Assembly (NCBI GenBank): GCA_002308995.1
Contig: DBWQ01000014.1
Coordinates: forward strand, 423 to 18,112
Direction: 5' to 3'
Source: Clostridiales bacterium UBA1234
Lineage (GTDB): Bacteria; Bacillota; Clostridia; TANB77; UBA1234
DNA: 17,690 bases
Shown piece after piece: positions 6,024 through 13,139 of this stretch (positions within the stretch are counted from its first letter, which is position 1; every line of letters starts with the position of its first letter). The notes beneath the pieces were generated by a model. That model was not told the DNA's origin, did not search any database, and was given only the letters and a program-made list of their open reading frames with translations. The translations under genes were made by a program, and so were the position numbers.

Positions 6024-6058
6024 AATTGGGGGGCGAAAGAATCGTCCTCCAATTTTTT
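6024..6058 (+). terminator. Rho-independent terminator between convergent genes
   Basis: A 13-bp stem (two G-T pairs) pairs AATTGGGGGGCGA (6024-6036) with TCGTCCTCCAATT (6042-6054) around AAGAA, and runs into six T residues. The stop of spoVAD on the other strand lies within the T-run. The minus-strand side lacks a T-run, so termination of the spoVA transcript here would be weak. Confidence 0.85.
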
Positions 6059-7071
6059 ACGTTTCAATACTTACCGCATGTGCAATGCCTAAGATACTTT
6101 CTTTTTGTTGGGCTGTGGTAGGGCTCATGAGCGCTCCTGTGGCACAAAATAGAATTTTTGATAGTTCTTTATTTTTTAATTGATGATAGAGATATCCGTG
6201 AAAAGGTAGTAGCACAACAACCGCACCCGCTTCCACCTGCATGGGTATCTTGTTTTTTACTATCAAAAATGAGACAACCACAATCATTGTAGTTGTTTTT
6301 TAAATGAAATCCTCTGCTTTCCATGAGTTCTAGTACAATTTCTTTGCCAATTTGGCCTAAATCACCGGTGATAATTAAATCGTAGTAGTTAGAATCTCTT
6401 CTGGTATCCTCAAAATGTTGCCATAGAGTATCCACAGCAGCAGGAGCCATGGCAGCTCCCATATTATTAGCATCTTTGATTCCCATATCGATAATTTTAC
6501 CGGTAGTTACATGAGTAATAAAAGGGCCATTTCCGGAAGATTTTAATAAGGCCGCTGCACTTCCTGTGACTGTCCACTGGGATGATGGTGGTCTTTGCGT
6601 GCCAAGTTCTAAAGGAAAACGAAATTGTTTTTCTGCACTACAAAAGTGACTAGAAGTGGAGCAAATAATATTATCTGCCATCCCACCATCGATGAGCATC
6701 GCCCCCAAAGATAAACCTTCTACAAAGGTAGAACATGCACCAAATAAGCCAAAGTAGGGAATTTGTCTTTCACGTATGCCAAAGGAAGAAGGAACGCATT
6801 GATTGATTAAATCTCCCGATAATAAATAATCCACATCTTCATTACTTAGCTTTTCTTTTCCTAAACAACCTGCCACACATTCTTTAACCATTTTACTTTC
6901 TGTCTTTTCCCACGTTTTTTCGCCCCATTCTTCATCTTCTAAAATCATGTCAAAATACTTAGCAAGTGGACCTTCTCCTTCTTTTTTCCCAACAATGGAA
7001 TAGACAGATGAAATGGTAGGTGGTGAAGATAGTTTAATAGTTTGCTTTCCTATTTTTTTATTTGCCATCAT
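6057..7071 (-). CDS. spoVAD: SpoVAD, stage V sporulation protein AD, frameshifted
   Basis: SpoVAD is a thiolase-fold protein on the inner spore membrane side that binds dipicolinic acid during its uptake into the forespore. The main frame (from ATG 7071) matches family landmarks: FGLFGACSTFVEG, SSHFCSAEKQFRFPLELG, the QWTVTGSAAA region and HAGGSGCGC. It then runs into a false stop at 6169 after 300 residues. The missing C-terminus (FHGYLYHQ, LFCATGAL, QQKESILGIAHAV) continues in another minus-strand frame down to 6057. The two parts join without a gap if one T is removed from the TTTT run (AAAA at 6201-6204 on the plus strand), giving 337 residues, the normal length. It starts nine bases after the spoVAC stop, with AAGGAGG overlapping that stop; two adjacent ATGs are possible. 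Sequence error or recent mutation are both possible. Confidence 0.9.
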
Positions 7072-7080
7072 GAAGCCTCC

Positions 7081-7533
7081 TTATCCGTTTGCTGTAAACA
7101 TAAAGTATATAATGCCTATTACTATAGAGGTACTAATACCATATACCAACACTGGACCGGCGATTTGAAATAGCTTTGCGCCAACACCTAGAATAAAACC
7201 TTCACTTTTAAACTCAATGGCAGGTGAAGCAATAGAGTTGGCAAATCCCGTGATAGGAACAATAGAACCAGCACCTGCAAATTTCCCAATTTTGTGATAG
7301 ACATTGATAGCGGTTAAAAAGATTCCTAATCCAATTAGTGTAATACTCGTAGCGGTTGCAGATGCTTCTTGACTTAATCCTCTGCCACTCCAAAAGTCAT
7401 TGATGAATTGTCCAATTAAGCATATGGTACCTCCAATGGTAAAGGCTTTCAATAGATTAATGCCTATGGGGGAGTTTGGTGTTTTTTCGTCCACAAATTT
7501 TTGATAGTCAACTTTCGTTTCAATAGGTTTCAT
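7081..7533 (-). CDS. spoVAC: SpoVAC, stage V sporulation protein AC
   Basis: A 150-residue integral membrane protein matching SpoVAC, a component of the SpoVA channel that moves Ca2+-dipicolinate across the inner forespore membrane during sporulation and releases it in germination. The recognisable core is GKFAGAGSIVPITGFANSIASPAIEFKSEG (split over residues 83-112), very close to the family signature, preceded by hydrophobic helices at about 30-46 and 61-78 and followed by about 113-146. Length is normal. GAAAGGAAG is the ribosome binding site. It is the first gene of a minus-strand spoVAC-spoVAD pair, transcribed divergently from the amidase gene. SpoVA operons are normally sigma-G dependent, but I could not fit a convincing sigma-G promoter in the 151-nt upstream gap. 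Confidence 0.95.
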   Translation of the reverse strand: MKPIETKVDYQKFVDEKTPNSPIGINLLKAFTIGGTICLIGQFINDFWSGRGLSQEASATATSITLIGLGIFLTAINVYHKIGKFAGAGSIVPITGFANSIASPAIEFKSEGFILGVGAKLFQIAGPVLVYGISTSIVIGIIYFMFTANG

Positions 7534-7623
7534 GGCTTTTCTTCCTTTCTTTGTATCTTTTTAGGCTGATAAAAATAATGTTTCCAAAAACTCAGAAAAA
7601 AATACAAAAAAATCGAAAAAAAG

Positions 7624-7653
7624 TTGTTGATTTGAGGCATTTTATGGTATGAT
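7624..7653 (+). promoter_or_regulatory. Probable promoter of amidase gene
   Basis: TTGTTG (7624-7629), an 18-base spacer and TATGAT (7648-7653) preceded by TGG (extended -10). The -35 box is weak. The position, about 30 bases before the ribosome binding site GAGGTGA (7674-7680), is suitable. Confidence 0.5.
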
Positions 7654-7684
7654 ATTTTAGAGAAACTAATGATGAGGTGATGAA

Positions 7685-10108
7685 ATGAAAAAAATCATAT
7701 ATATTGTTGCAGTTTTAATGGTTATACTAACAAGTACAGTGCTTGCCCAAACTACTTCGAAGGAAGAAGTTTTACATTACATGGGTGTGGAATTATTCAT
7801 TGATCAACAGAGGGTAATTCCAATGGATGTGAATCATAAAGTGGTAAATCCATTTTCTATTAATGGCACAACCTATCTTCCCGTAAGAGCCATCGCTGAA
7901 GCCCTTGGAAAATCAGTTGATTGGGATGGGGAAACAAGTTCTGTACTCATAACTGATTCTGAGACACCTAAGGTGCAAGAGAGTGCTCAAGAAGTGGAAA
8001 AATATATCTCGGATGATACGAAGACGCTTCATTATCGTGATATTAAACTATATATTAATCAACAATTAGTGGTGCCAAAAGATGTGAATGGCAATGTGGT
8101 AGAACCATTTTTAATTGAGGGTACAACCTATCTCCCTGTTAGAGCGGTATCAGAAGCTCTTGGCAAAGTTGTTGAGTGGGATGGAGAAAACAAAAGAGTT
8201 TTGATTTCTTCCCAAAACGGCGAAGACGCTAACGCAATTACTTCTGCACAAGAATCTAGCTTAGTGGCTATTAAAGATGTTGTTGTAAAAGTGTTAGATG
8301 AAACTTTAACCACAGAGATTACTACTTCTGGTCCACTTCAAAGTTATCATTATTTTGCTTTAGATGATCCAGATCGTTTGGTGATTGATTTAGATAATAC
8401 TTATTTTGATATGGATACCAAAACTCAAAGAATTAACTACGATGTAATAGAACAGATACGTTTTGGAATACAAGACAATGATGTTTGTCGTGTAGTACTT
8501 GATGTAAAGGGGTTAGACAAATTAACCTATACGGTAGTTCAAAATAACGGTAAGGATTTAACGTATTTAGCGCTTAATGAGAATTTTAAGCTTGCTGAGC
8601 AGCAAGCAGGAAATGATACGAGAGTTGCCTCAAATGATAATAAATTATATTTACCAACGCCAGAAGGACAAGTAATATCTGGTGAAACAAATCTTAATGA
8701 GCCTGAGGCAAATGCTCCTTCGCTTGGTACAACATCTGGCGAGACAGAAAGCGTTCCACAAGATGATACATCAGGAACTCAGGAAACTGAAGCTTCCGAA
8801 GTAAACGAGAAACAGGAAAATACGCAAGAACCAGAGATAACAAAAGAAGAGAATCCAAAAGATGCTAAAGAAGAGCTTTATATTGTTGAAGAAGACTTGG
8901 CAGTCATTTCAGCCATTAAGTATTCCTCTAACACGGATTTAACGAAAGTTATGATTACGGGTGATTATGATTATGAAGCATTTACGTTAACAAACCCTAA
9001 TCGTGTGGTTGTGGATATTAAAAATGCAAAACTTGACTATGATGGACCAGAGGTATTGACCCCTAAAAATAAAAATGTGACAGCAATACGCTTTTCACAG
9101 TATGAAAAAGATATTGTTAGAATTGTTTATGAAGTAAGTAGTTTGGTAGATTATCAAATAACAGATAAAGCAAATTATCTACAAATTGAGCTTTATGAGC
9201 CAAGCTATCGCAATATTTCTTATAAGGCATATAGTGACTATGCAGAACTAACGCTTTCTCAAGTAAAAAAGAATGTATTTAATACGACAGAAGAAGACAA
9301 TATACTAACCCTTTCTTATTCATCTTCTTTTGATCCTGGCTATGGGAAAATTGCTCCAGATGATGAATTTGTCAAATCCATTCGAATTAAATCTTCATCG
9401 ATAGTTGTGACATATGCAGCTTCTATGGCATATAGCTTAAAACAAGAAGGTAGTGATGTGGTAGTAACCATAAAGCCTTCATCTAAGACAGAAGTAAGTA
9501 GTGACAAACCATCTAACACCAGTAATAAAGATGAATTTGTGGTATTAGTCGATGCAGGACATGGCGGTAATGACCCTGGTGCATGTAATGGCGAGTATTA
9601 TGAAAAAATCTATAATTTGGCCATTGCCAAAAAGGTATATGAAAAAGTCAATCAAACAGATGGTATGAGAGCATATATTGACAGAAAAGATAATGATACG
9701 TATATGGAAGGGCAAGATAGATTAGACTTTATTTTATCTCATACAGGAGAGGCTGATTTATTTGTATCGGTACATAATAATGCAGCTAAGAGTAAAGATG
9801 CGAATGGAACGATGGTGTTGTATTACAATAAACCTTGTGAAGAAGCGTTTGGAATTACCAGTAAAGAGTTTGCACAAATTGTTGTGAATAAGCTTTCTTC
9901 TACGCTTGGGACGAAAAATTTGGGTGTTGTAGAAAGAAGTGATTTATGGGTACTTGCAAGATCTAATTTGCCATCAATTTTATGCGAGGTTGTGTTTATT
10001 TCAAATGATAAAGAAGTTCAGCGATTAATCGATGAGGACTTCCAAGATGAAGCAGCAGAAGCCATTTATAATGGTATTTTGGCAGCTAAAAAACAAATGG
10101 GCAGGTAG
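7685..10108 (+). CDS. Secreted N-acetylmuramoyl-L-alanine amidase, multidomain
   Basis: An 807-residue secreted cell-wall hydrolase that cleaves the bond between N-acetylmuramic acid and L-Ala of the peptide stem. Layout: signal peptide 1-21 (cleavage after TVLA); two tandem copper-amine-oxidase-N-like domains at 33-90 and 115-175, each ending in TTYLPVRA..EALGK.V.WDG; an AMIN domain at about 191-300; an acidic, Thr/Glu-rich linker at about 301-405; a second AMIN domain at about 408-505 and a beta-rich, possibly degenerate third unit to about 605; and an Amidase_3 domain at about 617-802. Zinc ligands are His626 (VDAGHGG), Glu640 (YYEKIYN) and His697 (SVHNN); the catalytic Glu is 768 (CEVVFIS). 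AMIN and the N-terminal domains probably bind peptidoglycan or wall polymers. GAGGTGA sits four bases before the ATG. A sporulation or division role is inferred from its neighbours. Confidence 0.93.
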   Translation: MKKIIYIVAVLMVILTSTVLAQTTSKEEVLHYMGVELFIDQQRVIPMDVNHKVVNPFSINGTTYLPVRAIAEALGKSVDWDGETSSVLITDSETPKVQESAQEVEKYISDDTKTLHYRDIKLYINQQLVVPKDVNGNVVEPFLIEGTTYLPVRAVSEALGKVVEWDGENKRVLISSQNGEDANAITSAQESSLVAIKDVVVKVLDETLTTEITTSGPLQSYHYFALDDPDRLVIDLDNTYFDMDTKTQRINYDVIEQIRFGIQDNDVCRVVLDVKGLDKLTYTVVQNNGKDLTYLALNENFKLAEQQAGNDTRVASNDNKLYLPTPEGQVISGETNLNEPEANAPSLGTTSGETESVPQDDTSGTQETEASEVNEKQENTQEPEITKEENPKDAKEELYIVEEDLAVISAIKYSSNTDLTKVMITGDYDYEAFTLTNPNRVVVDIKNAKLDYDGPEVLTPKNKNVTAIRFSQYEKDIVRIVYEVSSLVDYQITDKANYLQIELYEPSYRNISYKAYSDYAELTLSQVKKNVFNTTEEDNILTLSYSSSFDPGYGKIAPDDEFVKSIRIKSSSIVVTYAASMAYSLKQEGSDVVVTIKPSSKTEVSSDKPSNTSNKDEFVVLVDAGHGGNDPGACNGEYYEKIYNLAIAKKVYEKVNQTDGMRAYIDRKDNDTYMEGQDRLDFILSHTGEADLFVSVHNNAAKSKDANGTMVLYYNKPCEEAFGITSKEFAQIVVNKLSSTLGTKNLGVVERSDLWVLARSNLPSILCEVVFISNDKEVQRLIDEDFQDEAAEAIYNGILAAKKQMGR

Positions 10109-10152
10109 GCACAATGATTATCCATTTTAGTAGTTAGAAAGGATTGATATTG

Positions 10153-10572
10153 ATGGATGAAAACATTTCAAAAGGACTATTTGGATTAAAACGTAATGAT
10201 GTGGAAAACTACATCGCAGATTTAAAAAGAGACTATGAAGCTGAACTGAAAAGACAAAATCAAGAATTATTGAACATGAAAAGTGAAAATGCGAAATTAA
10301 ATGAAAGATTAAATTCTTTTTTAGCAGATCGTAGAGAGATTGAAGATGCGAAAAAGAATATATCTGATGTGCTATTTAAAGCAGAACAACAAGCAAAACA
10401 AATTTTAGAAGATGCAAAAGCAAAAGCAATAGAAGAAAGACAGGAAATTGATGCACAAATTGAAGCGGAAAAAGAAAAATTAATTGATGCGAAAATTGAA
10501 CTTGCCATGCTAAAGGATAAAGCAAAAGATGTGATGGCAAAATTCACAGATGATATTACCAATTTACAATAG
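10153..10572 (+). CDS. DivIVA-like coiled-coil protein
   Basis: A 139-residue protein. The ATG at 10153 is preferred over an upstream in-frame TTG (10144) because AAAGGA at 10138-10143 fits it. The N-terminus (GLFGLKRNDVENYI, about residues 8-21) has the 'F..K...V..Y/F' pattern of the DivIVA membrane-binding domain. Nearly all the rest is a charged coiled coil (KRDYEAELKRQNQELLNMKS onward, then EAEKEKLIDAKIELAMLKDK). DivIVA-family proteins recognise curved membrane at poles and septa and recruit partners. The N-terminal motif is short and imperfect, so it could also be a GpsB- or SepF-unrelated coiled-coil scaffold. It lies between the amidase (44 nt upstream) and spoIIP (64 nt downstream), suggesting a role in placing wall-remodelling enzymes. 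Confidence 0.65.
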   Translation: MDENISKGLFGLKRNDVENYIADLKRDYEAELKRQNQELLNMKSENAKLNERLNSFLADRREIEDAKKNISDVLFKAEQQAKQILEDAKAKAIEERQEIDAQIEAEKEKLIDAKIELAMLKDKAKDVMAKFTDDITNLQ

Positions 10573-10636
10573 ACATATATCTTCTTTGTGTTCTAATTGT
10601 AACCTGTACAAACTATATATTGTTTAGGTGAGTACG

Positions 10637-11743
10637 ATGATTAGGATACAAGTGATTCCTCTTAAAAAAATTATTGAAAGAACAGAACTTTTATTAGTAC
10701 AGATAATATTTATTCTTATCGTAGTGTTAATGGTTCTTTTTGTTGTTGATAAAAGAGAAACTTTCATTGAAAAGATGGTTTCTTTTATGGAATATGGTAA
10801 TGAGGAGATGAATTTACCTCTTCCACTCGTCATCGTGCAAAATCGTTTGCCGGTTAGATTTGAGTCGCAAGAAATTCCTCATGAGATGATTTCTAATGAT
10901 ACTATGCAACCAATGAAAGAAGATTTGTTACAAACAATTCCATTGAAAGAGAATTCTGAAAGTGAAGTGGATTTTGGACTAGTAGAATGGGAGAAACCTA
11001 TGATTTATGATACTTGCTATTTAGAAAATGGTAACTTGCAAGTTGGCCGTGCCATCATCAAAAACAGTAGTAGCATTCGCCTTGATCCAGCTTTATTCCA
11101 GAAACCGTCAGATGCGATATTTACGAGTCATAGTAAGTTTTTGTTATTTCATACGCATACTTCTGAAACCTATGAGATACCTGAAAATATTTATACAGAC
11201 CATTTTCGAACACAAAATCCAGAGTATAATATGATTGCGGTTGGTGAAGCACTTAAAGAAGAACTCTCTAAAAATCAATTTATTGCTATGCATGATTGTA
11301 CAATTCATGATTATCCAAGTTATAATGGCTCCTATAAAGCCTCTTATCATACGGTGGAACAAATTTTACAAAAGGAATCCTTTGATTTTGTGTTTGATTT
11401 ACATCGTGATGCCATTTCGAGTAATCCGCATTATCGTTTAAGTACAACGATTAATGGCGAAGAAGTCGCAAAGCTTATGTTTGTTGTTGGCAGCAATGGT
11501 TCAGGACTTACGCATGAACGATGGCTTGATAACTTAAAACTTGCCATTATGATTCAAAATAAGGCAGAAGAAATGTACCCGGGGTTTTTTCGAGAAATTA
11601 CGTTGAGTAATTCCAGATATAATCAACAGTTATCATCGGGTGCTTTAATTATAGAAGTAGGTGGAACGGGAAATACTTTAGAGGAAGCTAAAAACGCGAT
11701 GAAATACTTAGCAGAAGTGTTTGCATCCATGAAAGCAAAGTAA
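10637..11743 (+). CDS. spoIIP: SpoIIP, stage II sporulation protein P
   Basis: SpoIIP is a membrane-anchored peptidoglycan amidase and endopeptidase. With SpoIID and SpoIIM it thins septal peptidoglycan and drives engulfment of the forespore. The 368-residue product has an N-terminal TM anchor at about 17-38 (LLLVQIIFILIVVLMVLFVV), a linker region and the SpoIIP catalytic domain. Family motifs: LLFHTHTSETY (His172, His174), FDLHRDA (His256, zinc-ligand type) and the C-terminal LIIEVGGTGNTLEEA (Glu340, catalytic type). ATG 10637 is chosen with AGGTGA at 10626-10631; the in-frame GTG at 10628 lies inside that ribosome binding site. It is expected to be under mother-cell or forespore sigma factors; I could not identify such a promoter with confidence. 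Usual clostridial neighbours gpr and spoIIM are not here. Confidence 0.93.
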   Translation: MIRIQVIPLKKIIERTELLLVQIIFILIVVLMVLFVVDKRETFIEKMVSFMEYGNEEMNLPLPLVIVQNRLPVRFESQEIPHEMISNDTMQPMKEDLLQTIPLKENSESEVDFGLVEWEKPMIYDTCYLENGNLQVGRAIIKNSSSIRLDPALFQKPSDAIFTSHSKFLLFHTHTSETYEIPENIYTDHFRTQNPEYNMIAVGEALKEELSKNQFIAMHDCTIHDYPSYNGSYKASYHTVEQILQKESFDFVFDLHRDAISSNPHYRLSTTINGEEVAKLMFVVGSNGSGLTHERWLDNLKLAIMIQNKAEEMYPGFFREITLSNSRYNQQLSSGALIIEVGGTGNTLEEAKNAMKYLAEVFASMKAK

Positions 11744-11745
11744 AG

Positions 11746-11778
11746 TTACAAAAGATTTTGTAAGTTATGATAACTTAC
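11746..11778 (+). repeat. Two overlapping palindromes ahead of pgi
   Basis: TTACAAAA-GA-TTTTGTAA (11746-11763) and GTAAGTTA-TGA-TAACTTAC (11760-11778) are both perfect inverted repeats and share four bases, so only one can fold at a time in RNA. They end just before the pgi ribosome binding site (GGGAGG). They could be an operator or a leader switch; there is no T-run, so this is not a simple terminator. Confidence 0.5.
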
Positions 11779-11792
11779 GAAGGGAGGAAAAC

Positions 11793-13046
11793 ATGAAACT
11801 TCATTTAGACCATTCTTTTTTAAAAGAATCTGAATTAGAAGCGATGAAAGATGAAATTCTAACATGCCATCATTTATTGCATGACAAAACGGGAGAGGGA
11901 TCCGATTTTTTAGGGTGGCTGAATTTGAAAAATGATGAGGAAGAATTAAGAAGAATCAAAGAAGCTGCCAAACGTGTCACAGATTCTTCTGGCGTATTAG
12001 TTGTGATTGGTATTGGAGGGTCTTATTTAGGTGCACGAGCTGTGATTGAGGCGCTTTCTAGCCCATTTGCAGAAAAGAAAGTCTTATTTGCTGGCAATAA
12101 TGCTAGTCCGGATTATTTAAACGATTTATTAGACTTTTTGCAAGATAAAAATGTCTTTTTAAACGTGATTTCTAAATCTGGGACAACGATTGAGCCCGCT
12201 GTTACGTTTAAAGTGCTTAGAGAGTGGATGGAAAATCGCTATGGCTTAGAAGAAGCTAGAACTCGTATTTTTGTGACAACAGATAAGCAAAAAGGGGTCT
12301 TAAAAGAAATTGCAAGCCACAATGGATACGAAACATGGATTGTTCCTGATGATATTGGAGGGCGCTATTCTGTTTTTACTCCTGTAGGCCTTCTTCCTAT
12401 TGCTTGTAGTGGAATTGACATTGATAAGTTACTAAGTGGTGTTTATGATGCCATCGATTTGTATGAGAGTATAGAGAACAATGATTGTTATGAGTATGCT
12501 GCTGCACGTAATTTACTATATCGTAGTGGCAAAAAAATAGAGCTTTTAGTCAATTATGAACCAAAGCTTCATTATCTAACGGAATGGTGGAAGCAGCTTT
12601 TTGGCGAGAGCGAAGGAAAAGATGGTAAGGGATTATTTCCGGCTGGAGTAGATAACACCACTGACCTTCACTCGATGGGGCAATACATTCAAAGTGGTGA
12701 AAGGCATTTGTTTGAAACGGTTATCAAAATTAATAAACCATATCGTGATATTACATTTACTATTCCAGAGGATTCGATTGATCATCTAGACTATCTTAAC
12801 GGAAAAAAGATGAGCGATGTCAATTTAAATGCACTGCAAGGTACGATAATTGCCCATACAAGAGGAAATGTGCCTAATTTGGTTTTGGAAATCGAAGAAA
12901 TTAATGAATATACAATTGGTGAATTATTATACTTTTTTGAAAAAGCTTGTGGAATGAGCGCTTATATGCTTGGCGTGAATCCATTTAATCAACCAGGGGT
13001 AGAGGATTATAAGAAAGAAATGTTTAGGCTTTTAGGGAAAATTTGA
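11793..13046 (+). CDS. pgi: Glucose-6-phosphate isomerase
   Basis: This enzyme interconverts glucose 6-phosphate and fructose 6-phosphate in the cytoplasm (glycolysis and gluconeogenesis). The 417-residue protein has the family landmarks in order: IGIGGSYLGARAV (phosphate-binding loop), SKSGTTIEPA, DDIGGRYSVFTPVGLLP, the GESEGKDGKG segment with the catalytic-type Glu272, DLHSMGQ with His293, and NQPGVEDYKKEMF with Lys407 at the C-terminus. All catalytic residues are present. It is somewhat shorter than the usual 445-450 residues of Gram-positive enzymes, mainly at the N-terminus. GGGAGG precedes the ATG. A GH15 glucan hydrolase starts 93 nt later; together they could channel glucose released from stored or imported glucan into glycolysis. 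Confidence 0.97.
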   Translation: MKLHLDHSFLKESELEAMKDEILTCHHLLHDKTGEGSDFLGWLNLKNDEEELRRIKEAAKRVTDSSGVLVVIGIGGSYLGARAVIEALSSPFAEKKVLFAGNNASPDYLNDLLDFLQDKNVFLNVISKSGTTIEPAVTFKVLREWMENRYGLEEARTRIFVTTDKQKGVLKEIASHNGYETWIVPDDIGGRYSVFTPVGLLPIACSGIDIDKLLSGVYDAIDLYESIENNDCYEYAAARNLLYRSGKKIELLVNYEPKLHYLTEWWKQLFGESEGKDGKGLFPAGVDNTTDLHSMGQYIQSGERHLFETVIKINKPYRDITFTIPEDSIDHLDYLNGKKMSDVNLNALQGTIIAHTRGNVPNLVLEIEEINEYTIGELLYFFEKACGMSAYMLGVNPFNQPGVEDYKKEMFRLLGKI

Positions 13047-13052
13047 GGAAAA

Positions 13053-13121
13053 CGGTTTTGCCAAAGGTAAAACATTCCACTGAAAAATGGGGAACATCCT
13101 TTGCAAAGCAAGAGTGTCCCC
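13053..13121 (+). other. Structured spacer between pgi and GH15 gene
   Basis: The 93-nt spacer holds two stems. GTTTTGCC pairs with GGTAAAAC around AAA at about 13053-13071. GGGGAACA (13089-13096) pairs with TGTCCCC (13115-13121; one bulge) around a loop that contains the palindrome CTTTGCAAAG. Neither has a T-run, so they look like mRNA processing or stability elements rather than terminators. Confidence 0.4.
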
Positions 13122-13139
13122 AATAAAACGGAGGAAACG

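Noticed and set aside
6195..6215. Programmed +1 ribosomal frameshifting in spoVAD
   Set aside because: The site (ACC TTT TCA CGG) has no rare or stop codon in the A site, no evident upstream Shine-Dalgarno stimulator and no known precedent in SpoVAD. An indel in a T-run is simpler.
7534..7640. Sigma-G promoter for spoVAC-spoVAD
   Set aside because: A CATTATT -10-like element exists, but the only GHATR-like match (GTATT) lies about 20 bases upstream, too far for a convincing sigma-G site.
10573..10636. Sigma-E type promoter ahead of spoIIP
   Set aside because: TGTACAAACT loosely resembles a sigma-E -10 element, but no matching -35 element is found at the right spacing.
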